Below are positions 46,801 through 56,979 of a stretch of DNA of 64,000 nucleotides, piece after piece. The position numbers were made by a program, and so were the translations under genes. A model generated the notes under the pieces. That model was given only the letters and a program-made list of their open reading frames with translations. It was not told the DNA's origin and did no database searches. The stretch is from Linum tenue. Its lineage: Eukaryota > Streptophyta > Magnoliopsida > Malpighiales > Linaceae. How positions within the stretch are numbered: the stretch's first letter is position 1; each line of letters begins with the position of its first letter. The DNA is taken from positions 34,250,513 through 34,314,512 of the forward strand of contig CAMGYJ010000011.1 in the NCBI GenBank assembly GCA_946122785.1. Direction: 5' to 3'.

Positions 46801-47935
46801 AACCGTTCAAACAATGAATCGAACCGCTATCGTAACTGGTTTGACGGTTCTACTGGCCCGGCCGTTGATCCGGTTCGGTTCTTATAACAAGGGTTCAACC
46901 CCATATAGGCAATGTTTTCTGGTTCATCTTCTGAGCTGTAATCACTCCAATTTGCAGTCATTGCCTTTTCTTTCCTTTTGTTTAAGGGGCAGTTGGCTCT
47001 AATGTGACCTGTTTTACCACACTTAAAACAAATTGTTGAGTCAGACTTGTTTTCAGTGTTATTCTTTACTTCTTTGGAACCAGCATCAAATCTGTTAGTC
47101 CCAAATGATTTTTTGTCATTTGAACTTCCAGATTGATGACCAGAGGATCTGGGGGATTGGTTAAACATGCTTCCAGTATTTCTGGGAGAGTAACCATTGA
47201 ATTGATTCCCCCTTTTTGCATTTTGACTGTTTTTGTATTTCATCATTCTTTGGAGTTTCTTGCTGGTGAGGGCAAGTTCATTTTCGAACTCCTCATCCAA
47301 CTTTTCTCCTTCATTTGCACAAATTGAATTGAAGGCAATGGATTTGTTCTTTCTATCATGGAGAGAGTTCATTTGTTTTAGAACCTCCTCATGACTTAGA
47401 AGAGATCCAATCAGGTTTTCAAGGGATAGGGTGTTTAGATCTTTAGCTTCCTCTATGGCAGTTCTTTGCTAGAGAAAGTTTTTCCCAACCCTTTGAGTCT
47501 ATTAACTAGAGTGGAGAATCTCTTATCCATTTCTGATATGGATTCTCCTGTCAACATGTCAAATGTTTCATATTCCTTTATTAACAAGTCAATTCTAGTT
47601 TCTTTTACTTCTGAGGTTCCTTCATGAGTAGTTTCTAGGATACTCCAAATTTCTTTGGCAGTTTCACATTTATTAACACGTTCACCTTCATCATCTGATA
47701 TAGCATATAATAGAATGTGCATTGCCCTAGAGTCTAATTGAGCACTCTTTTTTTGTTCATCAGACCAATCCTCCTCATCGTCTTCTTTCATGTCAATTGG
47801 TCCATTTCGGACAATTGCCCATAATTCACAATCGATTCCTCGGAGGTACAGTCTCATTCTTTTCTTCCATACAGAATAATTTGACCCAGAAAACCAAGGA
47901 GGATTCGAACTAGTAGGGAAAGAATTAGACGACAT
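43850..47935 (-). pseudogene. Truncated gag-pol of the left copia unit
   Basis: This is a copy of 51362-55447. Gag (47935-47453, then a shifted frame to 46900, then after the MITE 46330-45812) contains the CCHC knuckle CFKCGKTGHIRANC. The protease remnant (45743-45498) is followed by integrase and RT (45556-43841) with [41 protein letters not shown], and RT to LFIKREGNH, where the copy ends. RNase H, the extra ORF and the 3' LTR are absent. Confidence 0.92.
46333..46892. mobile_element. 560-bp MITE inside gag (left copy)
   Basis: Ends CTCTGTTTTCAGAACCGG and, reversed, CCTTGTTATAAGAACCG form terminal inverted repeats rich in GAACCGG. The flanking 8 bp GTTCAACC is present at 46325-46332 and 46893-46900, a hAT-length duplication. 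The element is AT-rich with no transposase. With one duplication copy the gag frame continues across (MGLNSSNDD), so the insertion is a clean interruption of a formerly open gag. Confidence 0.88.
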
Positions 47936-47999
47936 GGTAAACCAGAGGATCTCCTACTCGGCAACGAAGGTTCCACGAGAAGGGGGCTCTGATACCAAT

Positions 48000-48598
48000 T
48001 GTTAAATACCAATGTCGACTAGTTTATCCCATTTAGACAGGAAATAAGATGAATGATCAAATAATGAGTTCAAAGGAAGAAATCCGCAGACAGTCTTCTG
48101 CAGAAACCTAGTTCAGATTGTAATTACTTTGATTTAAGTTCAAATCAATCAACGAACTAGAGAAAGAAAAAGAGAAGCAAGGAAACAGAAAGGCGCTATG
48201 CCCGAATAGGCTTGAGTTCCTGACTAAGAAGTCCCAACTCAAGCTATTCAGACACTTACAACCGAACCCTAACCTTTACTCCCAAAGAGCTACTCCGCTC
48301 TAACTGAGAAAGGAAACCGTTGCCGAATTCCTTCCCTGAGTCGCCTTTAAGTAGACCTCCAAGCCTTGGCTCCTCTCTCTCTTCTTTAATCGCCATGACC
48401 GTTGCTAGTGAAGGGGAAGGATTCCGATGCTTTGCTCGACTGGGAATTTTCTTGTCTTAGTTCTTTCGATGGATGAGGAAGGAATGAAAGCGAAGACGCT
48501 TTCGTTAGTCTCGAAGATGGCCGAGAGTTATCTTGGGCTCGTTGGAGTGGGCTGAATCAAAAGACTGTTCGAGACTTTCAGGGCCCAGTGGCCCAACA
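48000..48598 (-). repeat. Shared LTR of the SIRE-like dimer
   Basis: A 599-bp LTR starting TGTTAAATACC and ending GGCCCAACA, nearly identical to 55512-56110 (substitutions near 48483 and 48555). It has a primer site on the left side (minus strand TGGTATCAGAGCCCCCT, 47981-47997) and a polypurine tract (minus strand CAGGGGGAGAT, from 48599) on the right, so it serves as the 3' LTR of the right unit and the 5' LTR of the left. Confidence 0.93.
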
Positions 48599-48986
48599 AT
48601 CTCCCCCTGTGATCAAGCTCTCATTCCTGTAACATCAGCACCCATTCATTCTCTAAGAAGGAGCTTATAACACAAGGCAATCATACATCAATATCAAACG
48701 TTCTCAGTCAAACTAGGCAAGCAGGGTATCTCATAGTCAGTAGTACACATATTAGGCAATGATCAAGGAGATACTTTGTTCTGCAGAGTTTATTTAGCAA
48801 AGACCTTTATGATCTTTTTATTTAACAGCAATGGCAAAGTACAATAAGAAAAAGCATAGACCTTTATGGTCTTTTAAACCAGCAATATGCAACAATTGAA
48901 TAAGCAAAATATAGACCATTATGATCTTTCAAACAAGTGACATGACCCAAACGGTTCAGACAATTTTTGTTTAACTTGTATTTCTT

Positions 48987-50213
48987 TTAATCTTTCAGGA
49001 CACTGTTTTCATTTGGCTCCCCCTGAGTCCCAGCATCTCCTTCCATCATGTTGTCAGCATCCTCTTCCATAGCTTTCTCCCCCTGAGTTCCAGACACAGC
49101 CATCATCTCCTTCTCAAGATCTTCAGCAAACTGGCGGATTTCTTCTTCAGATAGATTTTCAGGCTCAAGTTCAGCTTCTTCTTCAAAGGAGATGGTCATA
49201 TTTTTCCGGATGGAAGATGACTCACCAGATTGCAGGATTTTTGGTTTATGTTTTGAAAGTTTGACAACAGCTTGGTCGAAGGATCCTCCCCCTTTCGAAG
49301 GCTGAGGATCAATCCCTAGGTAGTTCAGAACAGTAAGGGCAGGAACAAAGACAGAGGTTTCTACAGAGGAGTATCCATCGAGGGACAGACCAAGATTGGA
49401 TAGCAATAGGGTGATGAATCCTCCATAAGGAAGGCGCCCATCAAGATGAGCATCAGCATTTCGAACCAATGAGCCAAAGAGAAGTTGTGAGTAATCTAAT
49501 TTTCTCCCGGTCAGAGCATTTGAGAGGACCCAGAGATCAATTTTGGTGACAATGTTAAGTCCGTGAGCACGGGGAAGGAAGAGGTGGGTTATGAAGTAGT
49601 GAAGGGTGCGAAGGGTTGGGTTCAGGTCTGCAGAGGTGATTACTTCATGGGCAGCAACTCGTCGCTGAGTGATGCGAGAGTATTCAACCTCAAAATCGAA
49701 GTCATAGAAGAGGAATTCATCCTCATGAGCAAGATGAAGAGGCCCATCAACAGGAAGATTCAGCAGGGTGCCAATGGCTTCAGCAGTAAGAGAGATGAAG
49801 TATCCATTGACCAGAGTAGTAAGTTTTCTGGTAATGATACCTTGGCAATCAAGATTTGCATAGAAAGTTTTGACAGGCAGAGGACAGGCAGCTAGAGGAG
49901 GATAATGGAGAAGGAATTCCCATCCTAGGTTCCTAATGAATGGCAAAATATCTATCCCAGAGGCTTTGAATTCATAGAGATCAAGAGCTATAGGATCAGA
50001 AAGCTTCCTGTGGGCAAAGAATTCCTTAAATCTATGGAGATTGAACTCAATCGGTTCATTGAAGGTTCTCCCAACATATGTCCCAATAGCACCAGGGATA
50101 TTCGAGGAAGTGAAGAGCTCAGTCATTGTGAGATTTTGGTTGAAAGCTTGAGTGAAGGACGGAAGGAAAAGGCAGGATATAAATACTAAAAGAAGGAATA
50201 CTAAGAGTTGCAA
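48987..50213 (-). CDS. Extra ORF after pol in the SIRE-like element (putative plant transposon protein)
   Basis: An intact frame of 408 codons lies between pol and the 3' LTR, on the same strand. Its core (residues 60-260) resembles the 'putative plant transposon protein' (Transposase_32) family, with GWEFLLHYPPLAACPLPVKT, FYANLDCQG and LLNLPVDGPLHL. The C-terminal third is acidic (EEEAELEPENLSEEEIRQFA). The first 24 residues are hydrophobic and look like a signal peptide, but the second ATG (50126, MTELFTSSN) has a good plant start context and a TATTTATAT box lies about 50 bases upstream, so the hydrophobic part may be untranslated promoter. Extra ORFs of this kind are known in SIRE elements; function is unproven. 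It exists only in the right unit because the left one is truncated. Confidence 0.85.
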   Translation of the reverse strand: MQLLVFLLLVFISCLFLPSFTQAFNQNLTMTELFTSSNIPGAIGTYVGRTFNEPIEFNLHRFKEFFAHRKLSDPIALDLYEFKASGIDILPFIRNLGWEFLLHYPPLAACPLPVKTFYANLDCQGIITRKLTTLVNGYFISLTAEAIGTLLNLPVDGPLHLAHEDEFLFYDFDFEVEYSRITQRRVAAHEVITSADLNPTLRTLHYFITHLFLPRAHGLNIVTKIDLWVLSNALTGRKLDYSQLLFGSLVRNADAHLDGRLPYGGFITLLLSNLGLSLDGYSSVETSVFVPALTVLNYLGIDPQPSKGGGSFDQAVVKLSKHKPKILQSGESSSIRKNMTISFEEEAELEPENLSEEEIRQFAEDLEKEMMAVSGTQGEKAMEEDADNMMEGDAGTQGEPNENSVLKD

Positions 50214-50380
50214 TTATTGCATGGGAAAAACAACTAAGAACACCAGTCAACAGTAAGCAGCATTTCAAGGCATGGGGAACTTAAACAACGAGTTCATGTA
50301 CACACAATCATTCCATTCTGAAAGTTAATCATAAATACTGACTTTATTTAAAGCTTGAAAGAGGAAGGATAGTACCTGGA

Positions 50381-53310
50381 TTATTGATCATTCTGAATCG
50401 AGTGCAGGGACTGTAGTCCAAGTTCGTCACAAAGTTTGATAAATTTTTCAGAAGGTAAGGCTTTAGTAAAAATGTGAGCAATTTGGAATTCTGTGGGTAT
50501 AAAGTCTAACTCAATATGACCAGCCTAAATTATGTCTCTAATGAAATGATGCTTGACTTCAATGTGTTTGGTTCTACTATGTTGAACAAGATTCTTGGAC
50601 ATACAAATTGCACTTGTATTGTCACACAGAATAGGAATTTTACTAAGACAGAATCCATAGTCTGTTAATTGAGATTTTAACCAAAGGATTTGAGTACAAC
50701 AGCTGCCAGCAGCCATGTATTCTGCTTCAGCTGTTGATAGGGCAACCGACCCTTGTTTTTTACTAGACCAGGATACTAAAGACCCCCCAAAAAATTGACA
50801 GTATCCACTTGTACTTTTTCTGTCAGTGATGCTTCCAGCAAAGTCAGAATCTGAATAACCAATCAGAGATAAGGGTCCAGATTTTGGATACCATAAACCT
50901 AGGTCATGAGAGCCTTTGAGATATCTAAATATTCTTTTAACAGCACTAAGATGACTTTCCTTAGGTGTACACTGAAATTTAGCACACAAGCAGACGCTGA
51001 ACTGAATGTCAGGTCTGCTGGCAGTTAGATACAGGAGAGAGCCTATCATGCCTCTGTATTTCTTTTCACATACTGATTGACCATTTATATCGTGATCCAG
51101 ATGGGTATTAGTTGCAATAGGTGTTTTGCATGGTTTTCAATTCATCAAGTCAAATTTGGATAACATAGACTGTAGGTACTTGGTTTGATGGATGAAAATT
51201 CCAGACTCAGTTTGATTAATTTGTAGTCCAAGGAAGAAGGTTAATTCTCCCATTAAGCACATTTCAAACTGACTTTTCATGGAAGAGCAGAATTCTTCAC
51301 ACATAGAGGGGTTAGTACTTCCAAAGACAATATCATCTACATAAACTTGCACTATCAAGGAGTGGTTTCCTTCTCTTTTTATGAAAAGAGTTTTATCAAC
51401 TCCTCCTTGACAGAACCCTTGTGCGATGAGAAATGAAGTTAGTTTATCATACCAAGCTCTGGGAGCTTGTTTGAGGCCATAGAGAGCTTTGGACAGTTTA
51501 AAGACATGGTTGGGGAATTCATGGTCAACAAAGCCAGGAGGTTGTTCAACATACACATCTTCTTTGATTTCACCATTTAAAAATGCAGTTTTCACATCCA
51601 TTTGATATAGTTTGAAGTTCATAAGACTAGCATAGGCACATAGAAGTCTAATCGATTCTAATCTAGCAACAGGAGCAAATGACTCATCAAAATCAATTCC
51701 TTCCTCTTGACTGTACCCCTGGGCAACCAGTCTAGCTTTGTTCTTAATAATAAAGCCTAGTTCATCAGATATGTTCCTAAAGATCCACTTTGTCCCAATT
51801 ACTAAACAGTTTATAGGTCTAGGGACCAGTTCCCAAACTTTTAATCTGATGAAATGGGACAATTCTTCTTGCATTGCAAGTAGCCATTCTTCATCAAGAA
51901 TGGCTTCCTTATAATTTTTTGGTTCAATTAATGAAACAAAAGCATACTGACCTGGGGTGTACTTACCTCTTGTTGTGATTGGATCATCTAGGTTACCTAT
52001 AATTTGGGAAGGCGGGTGCCTTTTCTTGATGTGAGCTGGAGCTTCAGTTTCTTCGAGATGATTTGAATCATCAGAGTTTGCTTGTGGACATGAGCTGGTT
52101 TCTGTTGGTTTCTGATGATTTGTTGTTACACCTGTCTCAACATTTGTACTAAAAGGGAGAAAGTCATAGTTGTCTATATTTGTACACAGAGGTGGATGAA
52201 CATCAGATGATTCAAATTTAACATGGACTGACTCCTCAACTTTCCTTGATCTTTTATTAAAGACTCTATAAGCCTGACCCTTACTAGAGTAACCAAGAAA
52301 AATTGCAATGTCAGACTTTGCATCAAACTTTCCTAGTTGATCCTTGGTATTCAATATGTAGCATTTTGTTCCAAAAGGTTGAAAATAAGAAACGTTAGGC
52401 AATTTTCCTTTCAAGATCTCATATGGAGTTTTATTAATGATCTTTCTAATGACAGTTCTATTTATCACATGGAAGGCAGTGCTGACTGCCTCTGCCCAAA
52501 GAAATTTAGGGCAATCATACTCAAGTAGCATGGTTCTTGCAGTTTCAATAAGTGATCTGTTTTTCCTTTCAACAACCCCATTCTGTTGGGGAGTTCTAGG
52601 AGCAGAAAAGGTGTGCAATATACCATAGTGATCACAAAAATTACAGAAGTTTTCATTAATGAATTCTCCACCATTGTCACTTCTCATGCTTTTAGTGAGA
52701 CAATCAAACTGATTTTGCATGAGAAGCACAAAAGATTTAAATTTTGAGAAAGCTTCATCTTTAGTGGAGAGAAAATAAACCCAGGTAAATCTGGAATAGT
52801 CATCGACAATCACAAGAACATATGACTTCCCACCTAGGCTTTGAACATTAGTTGGACCAAATAAGTCCATATGCAGAAGCTCAAAAGTACTTGAGGAAGT
52901 GATATCAGGTTTGCTTTTGAAAGATTTCTTACAGTGTTTTCCTAGAATGCAAGCTTCACAAGAGATGATTTCAGATGATTTAGTCTTAGGTAGTCCTCTT
53001 ACAGTGTTTTCAGATGATTTCAATGATGCAGCAAGATGGGTTAAACACAACACGATATGTAGACCCACAGATTTGACCTATGGACAGCAAATTATGTTTT
53101 AGACCTTCTACAAATAAGACATCCTCAATGATAAGAGAAGAGTTACTGCTTACAGTGGCTTTTCCAACTACTGAGGCACAGTTGTTATTTCCATAGAATA
53201 CTTTACCTCCTCTTTTTGGATTAAGAAAAGTAAAAAGAGATTTATTACCAGTCATGTGATGGGAGCATCCTGAGTCTAAGTACCAAATGTTGGCACCATT
53301 ATTATTCTGA
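50381..53310 (-). pseudogene. SIRE-like protease remnant, integrase, RT and RNase H
   Basis: From the right: a short protease-end frame (53255-53010, with [17 protein letters not shown]), then integrase (53068 onward) with [19 protein letters not shown] and [11 protein letters not shown] with [20 protein letters not shown] and [12 protein letters not shown], and [15 protein letters not shown] at 51137-51139 precedes the RT end and RNase H (GYSDSDFAGS, STAEAEYMAAG, CDNTSAICMSKN); a TAG at 50525-50527 comes before the last residues. A piece of protease and the pre-integrase HHCC region is missing. Two point stops therefore disable an otherwise nearly intact pol. Confidence 0.9.
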
Positions 53311-53323
53311 AAAGAAAGTAAAT

Positions 53324-55447
53324 TTAATTAGTAGATTTAACAACCCAAACTTGTTTGGGTTTATGTTTTCTGAAGCAGCAGTGTTCATAGGTATGTCCAG
53401 AGTTGTTGCATAATGAGCAGAAGCTAAGTTGCCATTTTGGATAAGAGGACCTCTTGTATTCATACACGTGAGAATTTTTCCATCTAACATGATAGGCATG
53501 AGAAGTTTCCCAGTATGAGTTCTTTCTGTTTCTATAGTAGCTGCTAATTTGTTGTTTTAGAATCTTATTTTCATCAATAAGATTGGCAACTTGAGTGTCT
53601 TGAGATATTTGAGCTTCATGCTGCACTTTTAAGTGTTCTTTTAGTTTTAGTATTTCAACTTCCTTATCGTGCAGTTGTGTAATAGTAAGTTGGTACTTGC
53701 TTCTTAATCTATTGCATTCATCTTGTAAATTTGATAAAGCATGAAGAAAGAAGTCTTCATTATGAGTATCAGATGCACACTCAGATGAGGTATCAGACCA
53801 TACCTGGTCATTAACAATGACATCATCATTGCTGGAGTTCAACCCTCTGTTTTCAGAACCGGACCGGAGGCTGAACCGGAAAAGTTAATGGTTTAAGGGT
53901 TCACTGGTTAACCGTTACAAAAACATTGGTGAACCGTTGGTAGAACCGTTAATGATATATAACATATAAGGCTTGTATATTACACTAATTTAAGAATGAA
54001 ATTATCATTGACCATAAACAAGTTCAAATTCATATCATCACGAAAATATCTAATAAATCATTCCAACCATCTCACAAAAGAAATCATATTTTTTAATTCA
54101 AATTAAAAATTACGGTTCTAGTTGGTAGTAGGCAATGTAAAATCGACAATAAGGTTGAGGAAGCATATATAAAATAAATAATTTTGATTTGATGGTCTTA
54201 GTTTATGTTAAAATATTTTTTTCCGTTAAAATAGTGAACTAATGGACCAGTTAAACCGTGTCGGTTCATCTGATTTTATGTTGAACCGTGAAAAACCATT
54301 TGGTCCATCAATAACCGTTCAAACAATGAATCGAACCGCTATCGTAACTGGTTTGACGGTTCTACTGGCCCGGCCGTTGATCCGGTTCGGTTCTTATAAC
54401 AAGGGTTCAACCCCATATAGGCAATGTTTTCTGGTTCATCTTCTGAGCTGTAATCACTCCAATTTGCAGTCATTGCCTTTTCTTTCCTTTTGTTTAAGGG
54501 GCAGTTGGCTCTAATGTGACCTGTTTTACCACACTTAAAACAAATTGTTGAGTCAGACTTGTTTTCAGTGTTATTCTTTACTTCTTTGGAACCAGCATCA
54601 AATCTGTTAGTCCCAAATGATTTTTTGTCATTTGAACTTCCAGATTGATGACCAGAGGATCTGGGGGATTGGTTAAACATGCTTCCAGTATTTCTGGGAG
54701 AGTAACCATTGAATTGATTCCCCCTTTTTGCATTTTGACTGTTTTTGTATTTCATCATTCTTTGGAGTTTCTTGCTGGTGAGGGCAAGTTCATTTTCGAA
54801 CTCCTCATCCAACTTTTCTCCTTCATTTGCACAAATTGAATTGAAGGCAATGGATTTGTTCTTTCTATCATGGAGAGAGTTCATTTGTTTTAGAACCTCC
54901 TCATGACTTAGAAGAGATCCAATCAGGTTTTCAAGGGATAGGGTGTTTAGATCTTTAGCTTCCTCTATGGCAGTTCTTTGCTAGAGAAAGTTTTTCCCAA
55001 CCCTTTGAGTCTATTAACTAGAGTGGAGAATCTCTTATCCATTTCTGATATGGATTCTCCTGTCAACATGTCAAATGTTTCATATTCCTTTATTAACAAG
55101 TCAATTCTAGTTTCTTTTACTTCTGAGGTTCCTTCATGAGTAGTTTCTAGGATACTCCAAATTTCTTTGGCAGTTTCACATTTATTAACACGTTCACCTT
55201 CATCATCTGATATAGCATATAATAGAATGTGCATTGCCCTAGAGTCTAATTGAGCACTCTTTTTTTGTTCATCAGACCAATCCTCCTCATCGTCTTCTTT
55301 CATGTCAATTGGTCCATTTCGGACAATTGCCCATAATTCACAATCGATTCCTCGGAGGTACAGTCTCATTCTTTTCTTCCATACAGAATAATTTGACCCA
55401 GAAAACCAAGGAGGATTCGAACTAGTAGGGAAAGAATTAGACGACAT
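53324..55447 (-). pseudogene. SIRE-like gag, frameshifted and split by a MITE
   Basis: It starts at 55447 (MSSNSFPTSSNPPWFSGSNY) with copia Gag features; the frame ends at a TAG (54965) where one base appears lost, and continues in another frame with a CCHC knuckle CFKCGKTGHIRANC. The MITE (53845-54404) interrupts it, after which the C-terminal part (53842-53324) holds a long coiled-coil-like region and a second cysteine-rich knuckle-like stretch CSLCNNSGHTYEHC. Confidence 0.9.
53845..54404. mobile_element. 560-bp MITE inside gag (right copy)
   Basis: Same element as 46333-46892, with GTTCAACC at 53837-53844 and 54405-54412. One substitution distinguishes it (near 54183). Its presence at the same position in both units shows it entered gag before the element was duplicated. 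Confidence 0.88.
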
Positions 55448-55492
55448 GGTAAACCAGAGGATCTCCTACTCGGCAACGAAGGTTCCACGAGA

Positions 55493-55509
55493 AGGGGGCT
55501 CTGATACCA
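55493..55509 (-). other. Primer binding site of the SIRE-like element
   Basis: Minus strand TGGTATCAGAGCCCCCT, two bases inside the 5' LTR; initiator Met tRNA type, as in other copia elements here. Confidence 0.9.
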
Positions 55510-55511
55510 AT

Positions 55512-56110
55512 TGTTAAATACCAATGTCGACTAGTTTATCCCATTTAGACAGGAAATAAGATGAATGATCAAATAATGAGTTCAAAGGAAGAAATCCGCA
55601 GACAGTCTTCTGCAGAAACCTAGTTCAGATTGTAATTACTTTGATTTAAGTTCAAATCAATCAACGAACTAGAGAAAGAAAAAGAGAAGCAAGGAAACAG
55701 AAAGGCGCTATGCCCGAATAGGCTTGAGTTCCTGACTAAGAAGTCCCAACTCAAGCTATTCAGACACTTACAACCGAACCCTAACCTTTACTCCCAAAGA
55801 GCTACTCCGCTCTAACTGAGAAAGGAAACCGTTGCCGAATTCCTTCCCTGAGTCGCCTTTAAGTAGACCTCCAAGCCTTGGCTCCTCTCTCTCTTCTTTA
55901 ATCGCCATGACCGTTGCTAGTGAAGGGGAAGGATTCCGATGCTTTGCTCGACTGGGAATTTTCTTGTCTTAGTTCTTTCGATGGATGAGGAAGAAATGAA
56001 AGCGAAGACGCTTTCGTTAGTCTCGAAGATGGCCGAGAGTTATCTTGGGCTCGTTGGAGTGGGCTGCATCAAAAGACTGTTCGAGACTTTCAGGGCCCAG
56101 TGGCCCAACA
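55512..56110 (-). repeat. 5' LTR of the SIRE-like dimer
   Basis: 599 bp, TGTTAAATACC to GGCCCAACA, about 99.7 % like 48000-48598. The flank GTTCA follows on the right. Confidence 0.93.
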
Positions 56111-56979
56111 GTTCAAACAACCCTGTTATGCTCAAAATGGCATGAAAATTCCTAGTATTAGGAAGATACATAACACCTATTTAGGCGTTATCATTACCAA
56201 CCATTTATTAAAAAAATATTAATTCTTAATTTTTTTCCTTCACTGCATCTAAATAGCCACATCCTTGCCCACCCCATACCATCATTGAGGGAGAAAAATT
56301 CATAGGCGACAATCAGGTGAAGCCCCTCCCTCCGACGACTCTCCAATGTCGGCCGATTAGAGCACAATAACAAACTCCTCTGGTTACTTCTCCCTCTGAC
56401 TAGCTTGATTTGACTCAATCAAACCCTGTGTAACGGTCAGGGTGGAGAATCGATTTTGGAGAGTGTGTGAGAGAAGACAGTGGGTTTGAAGAAGAAATGA
56501 GACGAACTGAAGAAGGAAGGAAAAGATTTGTAGAAGAATAGTTCGGTAGAGAACAGGGGAAGATGGGGAAACAAGATGAAAAGAGAACGAGGGATAACAA
56601 ATAGAGATAAATTGGAAGTTAACCAAATCATTTGATTTGGTCGTGACCAGGCTTGCATGGGCTGGTGGTGGTGGCACGGCGTTTGGTCCCACCGCTGCCT
56701 GCTTCCTCTCTTTGGGGTGAAATTCCTCCAGTGCGCTCCGATTGGCTTCAACTACAACCTGTAGAGTCTGGACTCAATTAAACTTCGTTTGATTTACAGA
56801 ATCATCCTTAATCTTCTGAAAATTACCCCTTTGGTCCTCCAACTTGATCCAATAGGTTATCCAAAGCAACTTTGATTGTATTTTACCGTGACAACACAAA
56901 ACAATACAAAAAGGTATAAAAGAATACAAAAACACCATCTATGTATCAAATAAGATCATTGATCAAATAGTTACGAAAA
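56111..56979. other. Intergenic stretch
   Basis: The open frames on the minus strand (for example near 56384-56751) have no recognisable family and a composition close to random, so I do not call genes here. I see no tandem or inverted repeat structure. Confidence 0.45.

Larger units (their letters stand above)
43850..56110 (-). mobile_element. Tandem SIRE/Maximus-like Ty1/copia dimer with a shared LTR
   Basis: Minus-strand order: 5' LTR (56110-55512), gag, protease remnant, integrase, RT, RNase H, extra ORF, polypurine tract, shared LTR (48598-48000), then a second gag-integrase-RT copy that stops at 43850. The two units are offset by exactly 7512 bp. A sample of differences between them includes only three substitutions (near 46671/54183, 48483/55995 and 48555/56067), so the duplication is recent. 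Both carry the same nested MITE and the same frameshifts. The left end is truncated inside RT and joined to a gypsy fragment. Confidence 0.93.

Noticed and set aside
56384..56751. Overlapping open frames on the minus strand resembling a small Pro/Ser-rich protein
   Set aside because: Several frames are open at once with low-complexity composition; no motif or splice structure supports a gene.
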